From positions 47,287,080 to 47,351,079 of the forward strand of contig CM045729.1 in NCBI GenBank assembly GCA_024760905.1: a DNA stretch of 64,000 nucleotides, written 5' to 3'. This DNA comes from Plotosus lineatus (Eukaryota; Chordata; Actinopteri; Siluriformes; Plotosidae). The notes below the pieces were generated by a model, which did not search any database, was not told where the DNA came from, and saw only the letters and a list, made by a program, of their open reading frames with translations. Below are positions 13,186-25,840 of the stretch, piece after piece. Made by a program: the position numbers and the translations under genes. Positions within the stretch are counted from its first letter, which is position 1; every line of letters starts with the position of its first letter.

Positions 13186-13470
13186 TCACGCTGGCGTAGT
13201 GGTTGGCACGTTGCCTTACAGCAAGAAGGTCCTGGGTTTGATTCCTGGGCTCATACTTTCCTGTGTGGACCTTTCATGTTCTCCCTGTGCTTACATGGGT
13301 TTCCGCTGGATACGCTAGTTTCCCCCCACAGTCCAAAAACATGCTCATTAGGCTAGTGGTATGTTCCAAATTTAACCTTGGTGAGTGTGAAATGGTATGT
13401 GTGTTGCCCTGCAATGGTCTTGCATGCTGTTCAGGTTGTACCCTGCCATTGGCCAGTATTGGCTGAGAAA
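13186..13470 (+). mobile_element. SINE2 (tRNA-derived), diverged
   Basis: The tRNA-like head has GGCGTAGTGGTTGGCACG and a B box relative GGTTTGATTCC, followed by the fish-wide body (TGTGTGGACCTTTCATGTTC; CACAGTCCAAAAACATGC). The tail GTACCCTGCCATTGGCCAG is decayed. Confidence 0.8.
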
Positions 13471-15012
13471 CACCAGACCCCAAACTCCGGGACCAAAGAA
13501 AAATTAAGCAGTTTGGCAGATGAGTGTGCCAGTCCAAGGCTCGTGCACTACAAGAATTTCTCAAGATTTTCTCCTTTTTAGGATCGAACAAAAAACTTTG
13601 ATACAATTTTTTAGATGCTTCCCCTTTCAAACAACACTAAGTGCACCCACAACCTCTGCTTGGTACACCAGTGCAGTACACACTGGATAACTTCTGACCA
13701 ACCAACCAATCATTAACCGCCTTAAAAACATTGCAACACAATCATTTTTGATATTTATTTAACTTTAATTAAATGACATCCAGTTCAAAGGTATAAACAA
13801 AACCATCGATGCTACATTGCACACAGCCATTTTTGCGGGGTTATTCTCATTCTAGTCCACTCTATTCCTCTCTGAATTACCACCACCCATCTCTGTGAAT
13901 GACCTTGTCTGTTGTGTACCTTAGTTACTTTTTCACACTGCACTCCTTTAACTGGATGGTTTTTTCCCACCACTCAGTCTTCACACCGACTCCCTGTGGA
14001 TGTCCTCTGTCTGCAAGAGCTACTTGATTCACTTCCTGTGTGCACACTGCTGAACCCATCTTAAGAGAACCAGATGTCCATTCTGTGACTTGAAAAACTT
14101 CACAATTCTGACAACTTAACTGATTTCCATAAGGAAAAATACTTAGACATTAAAATGCAGGCTTTGCTTCATATGAAACATTAAACGAGCTGAAAATATT
14201 TCCTTTGGTTACCATGGTGAAAGGCAGAGGCAGTGTTAAGCAGAGCTTAAAAACAGTAACGCCGTGTTCAATGAAATGTCCCATATAGATAGTAATACAA
14301 GAGTATGTTTTGTAAAGATTGTGACCCAGCAAGATCCCCTGTACATGTTGGCACACGTCCAATCTAAAGAAACCAAAGTCCTTACTGACTTCCTCCATTT
14401 ACCCACATTAGACATGCAAGGCAAAACAAACCTTTTTCTTCCAGCCTGCACAAAAAATTTGATAGGTTGATGTCAAAAGTGCAAACAACAGTAATATTTA
14501 TGTGGGAATATTACTTGATACCACAACATGGATGTGTGGGAGCAGATGTACAGTACGGAACAGACCACACCCCTTTATAGAGCTTATCACCTGAATATCA
14601 CCACATTACATAGCTTAAACATAATGTGCCTCTTGACATAGAATATCAGAAATAAAACAACCGATTTCCCAGCACTGGATCGCTGAAACAACCAAACACT
14701 CTTCTGACATAGAGCCGTACAACAGATCAGACTGGTATTACTATGCATCGTCTCCTAGCATAAAATGTACTACAGCATCCTGTCATGCATTATCCAACCA
14801 GTGTATTATGTTTAAGCTTCTTCAATGGTTTTCTTCAATCCTGGATATAATTCACAACTACTCAAGCTCATTCACTCCACGTGCCATTCTGTCCATCATC
14901 ATACAGACCTCTAGTGAAAGTTCAAACATTGCTGGGGACATGCCTATCTGTGCACACAGTGAAGATGATAAATAATGAACATGCTTTTTCATTGTTGCTG
15001 CTAATGCAACTC

Positions 15013-15015
<3 letters not shown>

Positions 15016-15054
<39 letters not shown>
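15016..15054. repeat. (GT)n microsatellite
   Basis: Uninterrupted GT dinucleotides in fam117b intron 2. Confidence 0.97.
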
Positions 15055-15057
<3 letters not shown>

Positions 15058-15642
15058 CAAGCTCCCCTTTCAGCGCTGCTACATTGTGACTGACTCCGTT
15101 GTGTGTGTGGCACATAGTTGAGCTGCTGCGATCCCGAGTCGTTCTTCGAACCCAGGCTGAGCGCCAGACATCACTTCCTCCTTCCCACGATTTTAAGATT
15201 TCCAGCGTGGCCGCCTGGCTGAGCGCACAAGCACCGCTCTGTTCAGCAGCTGTGGCGACTTCACAGTGACACACACACTGCACAGAGCAGGGGGGAGCAT
15301 CTGGCTGCTAGGACTGCCAAGACCACGACTGACGTGAGACAGGGTTACACACACGCGCCCTCTCTTTCTCTGTCCCGCACACACAAATCGCTGTCACTTG
15401 TTGTGCAGCTGTGCCATGCTTTACCTCTCTATTCCTGCTATCTGCCCTCAGTGGCCTTTCCGCCTAATCTACTGACCAAATTTTACACAGCTAGCCGCAG
15501 TAAACATAGTTCAGAATTCACATTTCCATTGTGGTCCATATAAATCATCAGACGTTATACAGAAGTGCACCACATATGGAAATCCTTAGACACCTCATGA
15601 TTTAAACTGTTTTTCCAATTCAGGTTGCCTCATAATTCTGGA

Positions 15643-15833
15643 CAGCGTGGTGTAGGATTTAGGGTGCTGGGCTCATGATCACGAGATCACAGGTTCAAAT
15701 CCGTATTACTCCCACTATAAACTCTAGGCACTACAGACTCCCACTGTGCTCAGGCAAAGTCTTAACCACAAGTTTGTCTCTGTTCACCCAGCAGTACAAA
15801 TAGATACCAGTATATAAACACTGGTGAACATAA
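15643..15833 (+). mobile_element. tRNA-like SINE relic
   Basis: CAGCGTGGTGTAGGATTTAG and the B box GGTTCAAATCC resemble a tRNA-derived head. The downstream CTCAGGCAAAGTCTTAACCA is a common fish SINE body motif. It runs directly into an 87-bp palindrome. Confidence 0.6.
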
Positions 15834-15920
15834 GTAGGAGCTTATCACGGTTTCTGTAGTGTGATATGATTAAGAGTTCACTAGTCCAGTCACGCTACAG
15901 AAACTGTGATAAGCTCCTAC
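15834..15920. repeat. 87-bp palindrome
   Basis: Arms GTAGGAGCTTATCACGGTTT (15834 on) and the inverse ending ...GTGATAAGCTCCTAC (15920) pair over about 34 bp with few mismatches around a loop of about 18 bp. Confidence 0.9.
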
Positions 15921-16252
15921 TATAAAAAGCCCAAAAGATTCGCGTTATACATGTACATATATGCAAGTTTTTCAAAAGCCTGCTTATACAGCATTACATA
16001 TACATCTCTCTCTCTCTCTGTCCAGCTATATATAAAATGTTAAAAAGCAATACAACATAACCATGTTCTGCCTTGTTATATCAATCAATACATTGATCTA
16101 TCTTCTCGATACAACATATAATCTATCATTGCACTACTACAATAAAATTAAACTTTATCAAAGAGTTAGCATGGGGGCTAACTGAGTGTAGCAAACATAA
16201 TTACTATTCACACTGATCCGCAATAACATTAAGATCCAGCGAAAGGTGATAT

Positions 16253-16490
16253 TGGGGAAGCCATGGTGTAAAAATTAGAGAAGCAGCTTTGGTTTTGACC
16301 GAAAAGTCGCTGGTTCAATTCCCGAAAAAGCAGAGAAAAAAGTGTGGGAGTGAGTTGCACCCTCCCTTCCTCCACATTCATGGCTGAAGTGCCCTTGAGT
16401 AAGGCACCTAATCCCCATCTCCAGACATTGCAGTGTGGCAGCTCACTGCTTCAAGTGTGCGTGTATGTTTGCACGCGTTTCCCTTATTAA
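16253..16490 (+). mobile_element. tRNA-derived SINE of the HpaI/AFC-like fish type
   Basis: The head GCCATGGTGTAAAAATTAGA and B box GGTTCAATTCC are followed by TTCATGGCTGAAGTGCCCTT, GAGTAAGGCACCTAATCCCC and a GT-rich end. This layout is common in teleost SINEs. It is inserted in the Tc1-like element at 16206-17462. Confidence 0.75.
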
Positions 16491-16510
16491 CAGTATTATA
16501 TTATATCACA

Positions 16511-17014
16511 CACGGACCCTGTTTTTTGCGATGGTTCAGTTCCGGCTCTTGATCATGAAAATCTGTGAGTTCTTGACGTGGTTTTAAAACCCTATGTATG
16601 ATATTACATGCACTGAAATATGCTTCTTAAACACATTCTATAGACAGTCTTACTCATTACTACATTTTACTACATACTACTGTATTAATGAATAAATAAT
16701 TTTTTTTAATAATTTTATATTGTGACAATATTTATTAATGAATAAACCCCTTAGGCTCCTTACCAGAAGCGAGAGAAGATGCAGGGTGTTTGAGTGACAT
16801 CAAAGGGCTTAAATAATCATTAAAAACACTCAAAAAAATTACATGACATATGTGTGAAGGAGGAAAAAAAAGGTGTACACGTCATTTGCAACCAATCAAC
16901 AGGAGGGAGAAACAAAAGCTCATTGGCTAAATTTGAATCATGTGCTAGTTACTTCCGGGTTTGTCACCAATCCGAAAGTATGTGGGGGTGCGAGCGCTGA
17001 TCAAGGGCCTACTG
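16511..17014 (-). mobile_element. MITE C, inverted copy
   Basis: On the minus strand it starts CAGTAGGCCCTTGATCAGCG and carries ACTTCCGGG, GTGTTTGAGTGACATC (inverted) and the AATAAATATT block in the same order as the 33935 copy. It is nested in the Tc1-like remnant. Confidence 0.82.
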
Positions 17015-18965
17015 TATATATAATTACCTTATTACAGCAGCACTTGACAATGAGTAAGAAGTAAACAGACATTTTTAAAAAAGTACAGGAGTTGAAAGCT
17101 AAAAAACATGAGCTAGCATAAGGATCACAGTGACTCTAACAAGGGCTACACTGTGTTTACTAGAAGACCAGATGCAATCATATCCAAAATGGCAAGTGTC
17201 ATGCGGTGTTCCGAGGATTTAGCATTAAGTACCAATCAAAATGGTCCAAGAAAGGACAACTAGTTAACTGGCAAGTATGTCATGAATGTCCTAGGCTCAC
17301 TGATGTGTGTTTTGCGTGAAGGCTGCTCTGTTCCGACAGAAAAGAGCGACTGTAGCACAACCTGCTGAATATGTTAATGCGGACTACGATAGAGTGCTGG
17401 GTAAAGGGTTGCCGAGCCAAAAACCAGTCGGCTGGTTTTAATGTTATGGCTGAGTGGTATATGTAAAAAGTGCATATAGTGAACAGAATGTAACTTGTGG
17501 AGAATTTAGTCTGAATGTATATTGAGGAACCTAGTCATGTAGGAAGTTGGGCTCTAGTCATGGCCCTGTAATTACCATTAAAATGTTTATTACTTATTAA
17601 ATTTAACTCAGATCTGCTGAATTCAAAATACAGTTAAGATATTTCAAGCTTTAATGCAGTCTCATTCAAGCCTTAAGTATGCAGCAACGAACTGAACGTT
17701 GTCCTTTCCAGCGAGCAGCATGTATAAAGCGCTGTATGCAGTTACAGTTGGGCTCTGCCGAGAGTAGATTATGGGAAAGACAATGAGCTCTTTATTTGTG
17801 GGCCATGCGTTTAGGCTTGCTTTGATGCCCAGGTCATGAGGAGAGGGCTGAGCTGTGATGCAACGCCTGTCTGCAAGTGGATATGTGGAAAGGAAGTTCC
17901 AAATGGAAGTTCATAAACATAATGGAGGGAGAAAGACAGAAAGACAAAGAGAAACTCTTCAGGTGGAAATCGACACTCCCATGACTGACTTACAAAAGAA
18001 AGAATACAACAAGTATCAGCTTGGGCTACAGGACGAGTCTGAAAATGGAGAGAAAAAAAAAAGTCTTGCCGTTTGAAATATGGAAATGTCAGGATTTGCA
18101 TTTCCTGTCATTTGCCTCCATATATTGCAGAATAATCACAAAAGAACATCTGTAAAGCAGTCTTTTCACGCTTCCAACTTACATGTGTATCAGCCACATG
18201 ATACACAGAATGTTGTAGAAAACAGTTGAAGCACAAAGGAGCTATGATTCAATTCTTCTGAGCAGTTTTCACACTGAGCCAACAGCTGCTGTGTAAAAGT
18301 GAGCCTGAGGTGAAATTCAGGGACCAGGCCTACAGCAGGGAAAAAAAAACAAAACTGAAACACTCTGTGCACAATCCCACCTTTTAATTCTGTCCCCAGC
18401 TCTGCCATCGTTTGCTCTGCTCCCATAGAGAAATTTCCCCTTAGTAGAATCATAATTCACACATGGCTTACTTTGTGTAGGCAACAGAAGGTACGTCAAT
18501 GCGCAAGGGCCAAGTTCACGGAGGGCCTTTTGGAATATACGAGAGACAGAAAATGGTTGCAATTTTCAGGCCGTCAGTCATGATGGGGGATTAGCATAAC
18601 AAAAAGCCCTTTCTTGTAAAAAGGCAACAAAGCTGGCTGTAAGACAGAGACATACAGCACACAGACACTGCACAGGACATGGGTAGTCTTGTCGAAATTC
18701 TGGTGCTTTCTATTCTCTTTATGTACATTGAAAAGTTAAAGGTGATCTGAAAAGCAATCTAACAGGAATCAACCGAATCACTGCCAGATAATCACATTTA
18801 GGGTTTGCAAAACTACGGTGTGTTGAATGCTTATGTTATCATACAATGAATCTGTATAAGAAATCCATCCAAAATATTTATATCTTTCAAATGTGTATTC
18901 AGTTCCATATCATACAGTTTTAACTCCATTCATTCATTCGTCTCTAACATACTGTTAAAGTCAGG

Positions 18966-18968
<3 letters not shown>

Positions 18969-19003
<35 letters not shown>
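18969..19003. repeat. (CA)n microsatellite
   Basis: Uninterrupted CA dinucleotides. Confidence 0.97.
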
Positions 19004-19005
<2 letters not shown>

Positions 19006-20214
19006 TTAAATAAAAAGCAATCTTAAATCTAATATACTACATTAATCCTACAAGGGAAACCTGGCTCTGGATTTAACCCATCCAAAGTGAGCACGAGCGC
19101 GCACACACGCGCACAGTGAGCGCGCACACGGAGAAGTGGGCTGCCACAGTGCGGGAACCTACGAGCAGTTGGGTGTTGGCTGCCTATCCCAGGGGCACTA
19201 CTGAAGGAAGGGGAAGGTACTGCTCAACCCCCCCCCCCCCCAGCACCATATTTTCATTCTGGTTCAGGAATAGAAACGACTTTTCAATCTTAAACCCAAT
19301 TTTTCCAACCATTAGGTTATGGGTTATGGAAACTCCCATCTCATCACTTTTTTAAATCTTAGGGTGAATCAATTTAAGTATTTCTTTAAATTCTTTTTTT
19401 TTTCCTGTAGCAGTGTGTATGCGCAAGCATAGCAAATATTAAAAAAAAGTGATATATATATATATATATAAAAAAACACACACACACACAAAGTGTTTGC
19501 TGGACACCATTCCCAAAATTGACCAACAGTACAATGGGAATGTTCAAGAAACTCAGTGCAGATCTGAGACTGTGGATTTATTCACTACAGGAAAGTCTCT
19601 TGGAATCAGTGTATGTACAAGGTACTGGAAGGTGTACTCTAGACCTGTGCATCATCATTGATCTCACCATTCAATTTGATAACAATGCGGTATATAGAAA
19701 CATTTTTAAATTACTGCTACGTTTTCATCCATGAATAAAAACTAATAAAACGTGTTTTCAAACAAAACACTAAAAACCTGAAAACCTACCTTTTTCGGCA
19801 GTACTTAGATTATTTCTCTCTCTCACACACACACACACACAGTTTGAGTGCCTGTACACTTAGTCTGTGTCATAACAAATCAGTATAAGAATACATTCAC
19901 TGATCGTGACTTTAAAGCGCCCTTACAAGACTCTCTTCATAACAACGTCTGCAAAATACTGTAAATCTAATCACAAGCATGAATTATTTCATTATTTCGA
20001 AAAATTGCTTTAGAATGAATGTCAACATACATATTTTTACCAACATGTGCGCACACACGTGCACAATTGGCATTTATATAAACTCAGCTTTGGATCCTGT
20101 TTAACTAAACCGTCATCACACTCTCTCACTCTCAGACACACAAATAATTAGCATTGATATAAATGCCGCTTTACATCTTGTTTTTTTACTACACTGTCCT
20201 CACATTCTCTTTCA

Positions 20215-20225
<11 letters not shown>

Positions 20226-20255
<30 letters not shown>

Positions 20256-20383
20256 TTTTGTTCTTGCTCTCATATCCACAGATTTTTTTTTTTTAATTCT
20301 GGGTTTTAAGTGTTTCTGTTAAATGTGAAACAGAACATGGTTGGTGTTGAAGATGTTTAAAAAAAAAAAAAAAAAAAAAAAAA
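20226..20383. repeat. (CA)n followed by T- and A-rich tracts
   Basis: CA repeat at 20226-20254 and a run of 25 As at 20359-20383. Confidence 0.95.
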
Positions 20384-20528
20384 TACACAAACAAACAAAA
20401 AACAAAGGGCAACATCAAGAATTCAATTCCTCCATGTTGGATTAGAGTGAAAGTCAGAGTCGCTGAGATGCTGTGTCACTACATCAATGCAGAATAGTTC
20501 ACTCCCACATAGTGATACAATGATTATA

Positions 20529-21227
20529 CAGTGGAGCCTCGGTACTCAAACTTAATCCGTTCCAGACGGCTGCTCGGATTTCGATTTGTTCGGATTCCCA
20601 ATCCACTTTTCCCATTACAGATAATGTAAATGGTCTTAATCCATTCCATCATTAACTGTACCGTAACTCATACCATACGTCCTCAAATTAAGTGAAAAAA
20701 TTATTGAATACAGTACATTATGTTATGGTTTGTGTTGTGAGACTTTTCAACTTTTCTGTGGTTTTTATTTTAGTGTTATGGTCTCTCAGAAAAGAGTTGC
20801 GCGTTGAAATCTGATTTCAGGGATGTGGCTCAAACACGTGGGATTCAGTGCTAAACACACACACATTTAATCATTTCCATTTAATCACAGGCTATAAAGA
20901 CTAGCAGCGCTCTTCCCGATGCTAGAAGACTGTCCCGCTTGATCTCTCAGCTCTGTGCTCAAGCAGTTCAAGCTTTAGTTTGATTTCCGTGTTTCTCCAA
21001 TCTCTCAGTGACTACGATTTCCCGTTTCATCTATGGAAACAGACCTTATATAGTATCAACAACTTCCGGACTTCCAGCTCCCTCTCGGTCTCATTTTTTC
21101 TTGCGCATTTCTCGGGTTCGATTTCCAGTTTTTATTCGGTTTCCGGGATATTAAAAGTCACAACATTTTTTTGTTCGGATTCCCGTTTGTTCGGTCTCTA
21201 GAGCGTTCGGATTCCGGTGGTCCAATG
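20529..21227. mobile_element. Non-autonomous TcMar/Tigger-like element
   Basis: It is bounded by CAGTGGAGCCTCGGTACTCA and an inverted CATTGGACCACCGGAATCCG, with TA on both sides (20527-20528, 21228-21229). Internal ATCCGTTCCAGACGGCTGCT is typical of this group. No coding capacity. Confidence 0.7.
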
Positions 21228-21290
21228 TATTTTACACTCCCAGAGTTGTGACTTTGTAAGAGTGTTAAATACAGTGGACCACCGGAATCC
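21209..21290. repeat. 82-bp palindrome at the edge of LINE copy A
   Basis: GGATTCCGGTGGTCCAATGT (21209 on) and ACAGTGGACCACCGGAATCC (21271-21290) are arms of a 31-bp inverted repeat with a 20-bp loop. The arms are MITE ends. Confidence 0.9.
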
Positions 21291-21325
21291 GAACGAATTT
21301 AACACTCCGAGAGTTGTGACTTTGT

Positions 21326-24300
21326 AATGCAGCCGTGAGGGAGGGGCACAAACCAGTGTCTCTCCCTCACGCTGGTCCCAAGCCCGGATAAATGCAGAGG
21401 GTTGCGTCAGGAAGGGCATCCGACATAAAACAAATGCCAAAAAAAAAAAAAAAAAAATGCGAGTCACAACAAACAATGTCATACCGGATTGGTCGAGGCC
21501 CAGGTTAACAACGACCGCCATCAGTGCTGTTAACCAACAGGGTGCTGGTGGAAATTGGACTACTGTTGGTCGAAGACGGAGAGGCGGGAGGCGTGTCCGT
21601 AGGCAGAGAGAGAGAAGAGGAAAAGCACGAGTCTAGGACTGAGAGTAGGGACTTGGCAGGAAAAGGTAGAGAGCTGGCTGACATGATGCAGAGGAGGAAG
21701 GTGGACATACTGTGTGTTCAGGAGACCAGGTGGGAAGGTAGCAAAGCTAGACGCTTAGGAGCAGGCTTTAAGCTGTGTTTTCATGGTGTGGATGGGAAGA
21801 GAAAAGGAGTAGGGGTCATCTTGAAGGAGGAGTATGTCAGGAATGTTCAAGAAGTGAAAAGTGTCAGACAGAGTGATGAGTCTCAAGTTAGAAATGTTCA
21901 ATGTTCAATGAAAGATGTTCAATGTTGTTAGTGCTTATGCCCCACAGGTAGGATGTGAGTTAAAAGAGAAGGAGAGATTCTGGAGTGAGTTAGATGAAGT
22001 GATGCAGAGTACCCCCAGAGGTGAAAGAGTGGTCATTGGTGCAGACTTCAATGGACATGTTGGTGCAGGCAACAGAGAGGACGAGGAAGTGATGGGCAGG
22101 TTTGGTATCCAGAACAGGAACGTAGAAGGACAGATGTTGATTGATTTTGCAAAAAGGATGGAAATGGCTGTGGTAAATGCGTTCTTCCAGAAGAGAGAGG
22201 AGCATATGGTGACTTATAAAAGCGGAGGTAGGAGCACACGGGTAGATTACATCTTGTGCAGGCGATGTAATTTGAAGGAAGTCAGTGATTGCAAAGTAGT
22301 AGCGGGTGAGAGTGTTGCCAAACAGCATAGGATGGTGGTGTGCAGGATGACACTGATGGTGAGGAAGGTGAAGAAGGCAAAGGCAGAGCAGAAGACAAAG
22401 TGGTGGAAGCTGAAAAAGGAAGAGTGTTGGGTTGTCTTCAAGGAGGAGTTGAAACAGGCTTTGGGTGGTCAGGAAGTGCTTCCAGATGACTGGACAACTA
22501 CAGCTAATGTGATCAGGGAGACAGGTAGGAGAATACTTGGTGTGTCATCTGGAAGGAGAGTAGACAAGGAGACTTGGTGGTGGAATGAGGAAGTGCAGGA
22601 GTGTGTACAAAGGAAGAGGTTAGCTAAGAAGAAGTGGGACATTGAGAGGACCGAAGAGAGTAAACAGGAGTACAGGGAGACACAGCGTAAGGCGAAGGTA
22701 GCGGTGTCAAACGCCAAACAGAGGGCGTATGATGACTTGTATGCTCGGTTGGAAAGTAAAGAGGGAGAACATGATTTATACAGGTTGGCACAGCAGAGAA
22801 ATAGAGATGGGAAGGATGTGCAGCAAGTTAGATTGATAAAGGACAGAGAGGGAAATGTATTGACTGATGACAGAAGTGTGCTGGGAAGATGGAAAGAGTA
22901 CTTTGAAGAGCTGATGAATGAGGAAAATGAGAGAGAAAAAAAAAAAAAAGAGTAGAAGAGGTGACTGTTGAGGACCAGGAAGTAGCAAAGATTAATAAGG
23001 GTGAAGTAAGGAGGGCATTGAAGAGGATGAAGAATGGAAAGGCAGTTGGTCCTGACGACATACCGGAGGTATGGAAGTGCCTAGGAGAGGTAGCAGTAGA
23101 TTAGTAGATTTCCTGACAAGAACATTCAACAGGGTCTTAGAGAGTGAGAGGATGCCAGAGGAATGGAGAAAAAGTGTGATGGTGCCCATTTTTAAGAACA
23201 AGGGAGACGTGCAGAGTTGTGGCAAGTATAGCGGGATAAAGTTGATGAGCCATATGATGAAGTTATGGGGAAGAATAGTGGAAGCTAGACTAAGGGCAGA
23301 GGTCAGCATTTGTGAACAACAGTTTGGTTTCATGCCAAGAAAGAGCACCACAGATGCAGTGTTTGCCTTGAAGATGTTAATAGAGAAGTACAGAGAAGGT
23401 CAGACGGAGCTGCATTGTGCCTTTGTGGATCTGGAGAAAGCATATGACAGGGTGCCGAGAGAGGAATTGTGGTATTGCATGAGGAAGTCTGGAGTGGCAG
23501 AGAAGTATGTCAGAGTGGTACAGGACATGTATGAGATATGTAAGACAGTGGTGAGGTGTGCTGTCGGTGTGACAGAAGAGTTCAAGGTGGAGGTGGGACT
23601 GCATCAAGCGTCAGCTCTCAGCCCCTTCTTGTTTGCTATGGTGATGGACAGGCTGACAGACGAGGTTAGACAAGATTCCCCATGGACTATGATGTTTGCA
23701 GATGACATTGTGATCTGTAGTGAGAGAAGAGAACAAGTGCAGGAAAATCTAGAGAGGTGGAGGTGTGCCCTGGAAAGGAGGGGAATGAAGATTATCCTCA
23801 GTAAGACAGAATACATGTGTATGAATGACAAGGACCCAAGAGGAACGGTGAGGTTACAGGGAGCAGAGATAAAGAAGGTGGAGGATTTTAATTACTTAGG
23901 CTCAACAATCCAGAGCAATGGAGAGTGTGGAAAAGTGGCGAAGAAGCGTGTGCAGGCAGGTTGGAATGATTGGAGAAAAGTGTCCGGTGTGATAGGAGAG
24001 TATCGGCAAGAATGAAAGGAAAAGTGTACAAGATGGTGTTGAGGCCAGCGATGTTGTATGGTTTAGAAACAGTGGCCCTGGGGAAAAGACAGGAGGCAGA
24101 GCTGGAGGTAGCAGAGATGAAAATGTTGAGGTTCTCTTTGGGAGTAACGAAGATGGATAGGATCAGGAATGAGCACATCAGAGGGACAGCACATGTAAGA
24201 CGTTTTGGAGACAAAGTCAGAGAGGCTAGATTGAGATGGTTTGGACATGTACAGAGGAGGGATAGTGAGTATATTGGTAGTAAGATGCTTAGGTTGGAAC

Positions 24301-24470
24301 TACCAGGCAGAAGGCCTAGAGGAAGACCAAAGAGACGATTCATGGATGTGGTGAAGGAGGACATGAAGGTAGTTGGTGTAAGAGAAGAAGATGTAAAGGA
24401 TAGGGTGAGATGGAGGCAGATGATTCGCTGTGGTGACCCCTGAAGGGAAAAGCCGAAAGGAAAAGAAGAA
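21326..24470 (+). mobile_element. Near full-length RTE-clade LINE (copy A) with 17-bp target duplication
   Basis: This is a non-LTR retrotransposon encoding an APE-type endonuclease followed by reverse transcriptase. It is flanked by an exact 17-bp duplication, GAGAGTTGTGACTTTGT, at 21309-21325 and 24471-24487, which fixes its ends. The leader (21326-21523) has a GAAGGGCATCCGACATAAAA block. The endonuclease keeps CVQETRW and GADFNGHVG; the reverse transcriptase keeps FADD (DD at 23701-23706). The coding region is broken. Frame shifts occur near 21.9 kb, at an A-run at about 22939-22952, near 23.1 kb, and at a small deletion near 23993. A deletion also removes residues at the endonuclease N-terminus. 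The 3' end is GGTGACCCCTGAAGGGAAAA followed by GAA-rich sequence. It is probably inactive. Confidence 0.92.
21524..24443 (+). pseudogene. RTE LINE endonuclease/reverse transcriptase, frame-shifted (copy A)
   Basis: The reading frame is in four overlapping pieces: 21524-21931, 21915-22955, 23071-24015 and 23970-24443. Together they cover the endonuclease, a basic linker (REKKKKE region), reverse transcriptase (FVDLEKAYDRVPRE, then FADDIVICSE) and the C-terminal WFGHVQRRDSEYIGSKMLRL segment common to RTE-type proteins. The catalytic endonuclease Glu and the reverse transcriptase FADD are intact, but the protein cannot be made as one chain. Confidence 0.9.
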
Positions 24471-24489
24471 GAGAGTTGTGACTTTGTCA

Positions 24490-25234
24490 TGGTTTGAAAG
24501 AAAACTCAAATTGTCACATTCAGTTTAAAGCAATTGGTTTGGATGGTCAGGTCCAACCTAGGAAACATCTTCATGGCTCAGACCTACCATGAAATAGAAG
24601 ATACTATAACACCAGGCACAGTGTTTACAGTCAAAGTGAGATTTACAATACCATGTAATGAGAAGCTCATCCAAAAAAGTATCCCTTTCCCCATAATTAA
24701 CATCTTCAAGCTTTATTATAATTTGCAGCTGACCAAACAACAAATAAAAGGAAAGTCTGGCCACAGTGACAAGACGTGAGCTTTGAGGATTAAAAGGTGA
24801 AGGAGATTTAAAGACATTTGACCCTAAGAACAATAGACCAGCAATTAAGTATGGTGGTGGTTTTAGGAATATCCTCAACAAAGTCCTGACATTAACCCCG
24901 TGCACTGTTCTTAAATGAGGGGCAGGAAACCAACAAATTGAATTGGGGAACTAAGCCTGAAATGTCCAACCAAAACAATCCCAGAAGCTTGCTGATGCCT
25001 ACCAATCAGCCATGGCGAATCCTGCTACCAGACATTTCACCAAATTTGATTGTATGTATGTAGATCTCTAGCCATCGTGGCACCAATTACTTGCTGCACT
25101 TTTTTCCTTATAAAAATGGGTTCTACAGTCATTTCACCAGAGAAAAAGAAAAAATTAGAGAGATCACAAAAAGTCCAATGTTGCCATGACAATCAGGAGT
25201 GCGATAAAGTTTTGTAAACTTCTGACCACAACTG
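24490..25234 (+). mobile_element. Decayed right half of a second Tc1-like element
   Basis: The right end GTAAACTTCTGACCACAACTG followed by TA (25235-25236) is a Tc1-type terminal repeat. Upstream, AAGTATGGTGGTGG and nearby sequence resemble the KYGGG region of Tc1 transposases. The left half is not present next to LINE copy A. Confidence 0.55.
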
Positions 25235-25304
25235 TATATGATGACAGCTCAGATGCGTCTTTGCGGTTATACTCTTCCTCTGTCTTATTTAGGGCTTCCT
25301 CAGG

Positions 25305-25305
<1 letters not shown>

Positions 25306-25352
<47 letters not shown>
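25306..25352. repeat. (CA)n microsatellite
   Basis: Uninterrupted CA dinucleotides. Confidence 0.97.
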
Positions 25353-25353
<1 letters not shown>

Positions 25354-25840
25354 ACACTGAGACACAAGTGTACTCAGACAAATTCTTTTGTATCATGTGA
25401 AAGTATGCCAATAAAAACATCCCTAAAATATTGCCTGCTTGAGCAGATATGGAGGGGGGAAAACCCTTATGGAATTTCATCAGAATTGCGACTCTGAAAT
25501 GAGTATGATTTGAACTTTCAGGACAAGTTATATACTTAACAGCTGTCAGTCAACACATCGGCTCAGGTTTCTGTATTATCATCATTATGGTTTTGTGTAC
25601 AAAATGACTTGTGTAAAGCACAGCTGAACTTCTATTTTGTATACGTTCCCTGGGTTCTGGACTCAAAGATTGGAATAAACCATGTTTTGAGACACTGTAA
25701 ATAGCAGCTTTGCATTCAGATGGAAGTTCATAGAACTCTGCTGCTGGACAAACAGGAAATAATGACAAAGCATAAATCATGTAATGTTGGAGGGTGAACA
25801 ATATTGCTAGCTATCATGTAGCCATTCAGTCCTTTCGTGG

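Larger units (their letters stand above)
16206..17462 (+). mobile_element. Tc1/mariner remnant carrying nested SINE and MITE C
   Basis: The left end CACTGATCCGCAATAACATT (16210-16229) and right end GGTTTTAATGTTATGGCTGA (17434-17453) are inverted matches. Between 17110 and 17420 on the plus strand is a decayed transposase N-terminal half (TAACAAGGGCTACACTGTG; AATGGTCCAAGAAAGGACAA) known from fish Tc1-like elements. A SINE (16253-16490) and MITE C (16511-17014) occupy the rest. Confidence 0.7.
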
